Of a stretch of 64,000 nucleotides of DNA, positions 62,608-64,000 are shown piece after piece. The first letter of the stretch is position 1. Each line of letters begins with the position of its first letter. Below the pieces are notes generated by a model. That model made no database searches, was not told where the DNA came from, and was given only the letters and a program-made list of their open reading frames with translations. The stretch covers positions 9,858,001 through 9,922,000 of the forward strand of contig CM060202.1 of assembly GCA_030562195.1 (NCBI GenBank). The letters run 5' to 3'. A program made the translations under genes and the position numbers. The DNA is from Nipponacmea schrenckii (Eukaryota > Mollusca > Gastropoda > Lottiidae).

Positions 62608-64000
62608 TCTAACGCTATGCTGGCAGACGAAGTCTTCAAGAATTTAAACGTCAAGGAATTTTTAATTCTTCAATTGTATTTCTATTTAGTGACCATGGAC
62701 TACGCTTTGGATCGTTCCGAGAAACCTACATTGGGAAATTAGAGGAACGCTTACCAATGGTGTATGTGATTTTTCCAGAATGGTTTTCCCAAAAATATCC
62801 CGAAATAAATTCAAATTTGCTTAAAAATAGGAACCGATTAACAACACCTTTTGATATTTATGAGATATTGAGAGATATCTTATATTTTAAAGGTCGGCCT
62901 TCGGGTTTTGTGGATGTGAAACAAAGGGGAATAACTCAATAGGTCCTTTTGAAGAAAAAGTCTCATTGGTGTGTGTGTATGAACTTTCAGTAACTGATAA
63001 GTTTTCCAGATTAAGTGTGAAATATCTACTATCTTATATAAATAAAAAGTTATCTCGGTATCGAGATAGATGTGCTACTTTAGTTCTGGGTCACGTTAAG
63101 TCTGTACTTATGGTTACAATCCATGGTATTATTTTACTTTTGATGTCGACGACGATTATTTCATATATTAACCTGAGGACGAATCTATCGGAAAAGGGGG
63201 GTTAATAGTAAAAAAGAAACACAGTTTCCCTGGATTGTAAGTTAGATATAGACCTCAAATCCCTCGGTTAATATTCGAAAAAAAAATGTCTCGGGAAAGC
63301 CCTCGACATTTTTTTTCGAATATTTACCTCGTATCGGTCTATATCTTATACTTAAAAATAACGATCAATTGTTACTATTTGATCACAGTACCGACGACGT
63401 TATAAATAGAACAGTTTTGTATGGTAAACGAACAAGTGTGATGTCATTATTCCAACTGTCTGTGGTGCTATTACCAGGAGCTGGTGTGTTCGAAGCAACT
63501 GTCCGATATGATGAACTTGCGCGTCAGTTTGGAATGGCTGGTGAAAATAGTCGCATTAATAGATATGGACATCTAGGTGGTTGCGTGGACCTGCCCAGAA
63601 TATGTAAATTTTGCTTTTGTGTGATATAGAATTTAAATGTACATGTATTACAAATAATTCCTAGTTAATTCTTTTTATAACAACAGTAACACTCGCTGTT
63701 CATATTTGAATTATTTGAATCGCTCTAGTTAGTAAGATCTTAATGTATCAAATTCATGTATTTTAATTCTGAAATACATAGTTTCTAATTGTAACCTGGA
63801 AAAATGTCCTATAGGAGAATATCTCTTCTAACACCTCATATCAGATCAGTGGCACATTATATAATAAGCACGTTGAAGATACCACAATTGGGACAGCGTA
63901 ATCAGCAGCATAAAATTTGGAACAAGTCAAAACGATCTACATGTACATCATTTCAGCTTTTTGTACCGAAATGGAGAAAACCCAACAGTTTCTACCTTTA
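62608..64000 (+). pseudogene. Partial DUF229 copy 2 with 3' flank
   Basis: Matches 42395-43596 at high identity from within the catalytic domain through the C-terminus and 3' flank; the homology continues to the window edge. It lacks the N-terminal half. Damage differs from copy 1. It lacks 13 bp and one further base near 62635, which shifts the frame. A TAG follows ITQ at about 62940, and a deletion of about 45 bp sits beside it. An insertion of about 240 bp lies at 63113-63355. Yet EATVRYDE, SRINRYGHL and the FCFC end remain open (63369-63629). A decayed partial gene duplicate. Confidence 0.9.
63239..63354. repeat. Hairpin inside the insertion in DUF229 copy 2
   Basis: The left arm (about 63239-63290, 'agatatagacc', 'aatattcgaaaaaaaaatgt') is the inverse of the right arm (about 63305-63354, 'acattttttttcgaatattt', 'ggtctatatct'). 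The sequence is absent from copy 1. Likely a small foldback element. Confidence 0.88.

Overview
This window is nuclear DNA from an animal: AT-rich, intron-rich and packed with decayed transposable elements. The intact proteins look bilaterian. The repeat mix (tandem-core elements with a terminal hairpin, PIF/Harbinger, hAT and TTAA-flanked MITEs, DUF229 duplicates) suggests a lophotrochozoan, most probably a mollusc. That taxonomic call is inference only. I see no tRNA, rRNA or CRISPR feature.

Layout. 1-24.8 kb: no host gene recognised. It holds MITEs, a 38-bp minisatellite, hairpins, a 5'-truncated non-LTR retrotransposon (about 19.7-21.1 kb) and a tandem-core repeat (21.7-22.5 kb). 24.85-33.72 kb, minus strand: a complete 13-exon FBXW7 gene, the substrate receptor of an SCF ubiquitin ligase. 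My splice model is in frame throughout (832 residues) and begins with an unexpected ComEA-type helix-hairpin-helix domain. Its introns carry a hAT MITE and a tandem array split by a TTAA MITE. 33.7-41.3 kb: no gene recognised. 41.28-43.23 kb, plus strand: a DUF229 (alkaline-phosphatase-fold) gene with two frameshifts that together restore the frame. 44.46-59.81 kb, plus strand: a complete six-exon SLC16/monocarboxylate-transporter-like gene (521 residues). Its 11.9-kb first intron holds a nest of transposons: a gag-pro LTR retrotransposon remnant (antisense), split by a 4.8-kb PIF/Harbinger element, itself split by a 1.26-kb hAT-like element. 60.4-62.6 kb: another tandem-core repeat, internally duplicated. 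62.6 kb to the window end: a second, badly damaged partial copy of the DUF229 gene with its 3' flank.

The three host loci show no functional link to each other; this is an ordinary animal gene neighbourhood. The points most worth a second look are the HhH-FBXW7 fusion with its Cys/His cluster, the MCT exon whose splice acceptor appears to come from tandem duplication of its own coding sequence, the three-level transposon nest with readable target-site duplications, and the paired DUF229 copies broken in different ways.
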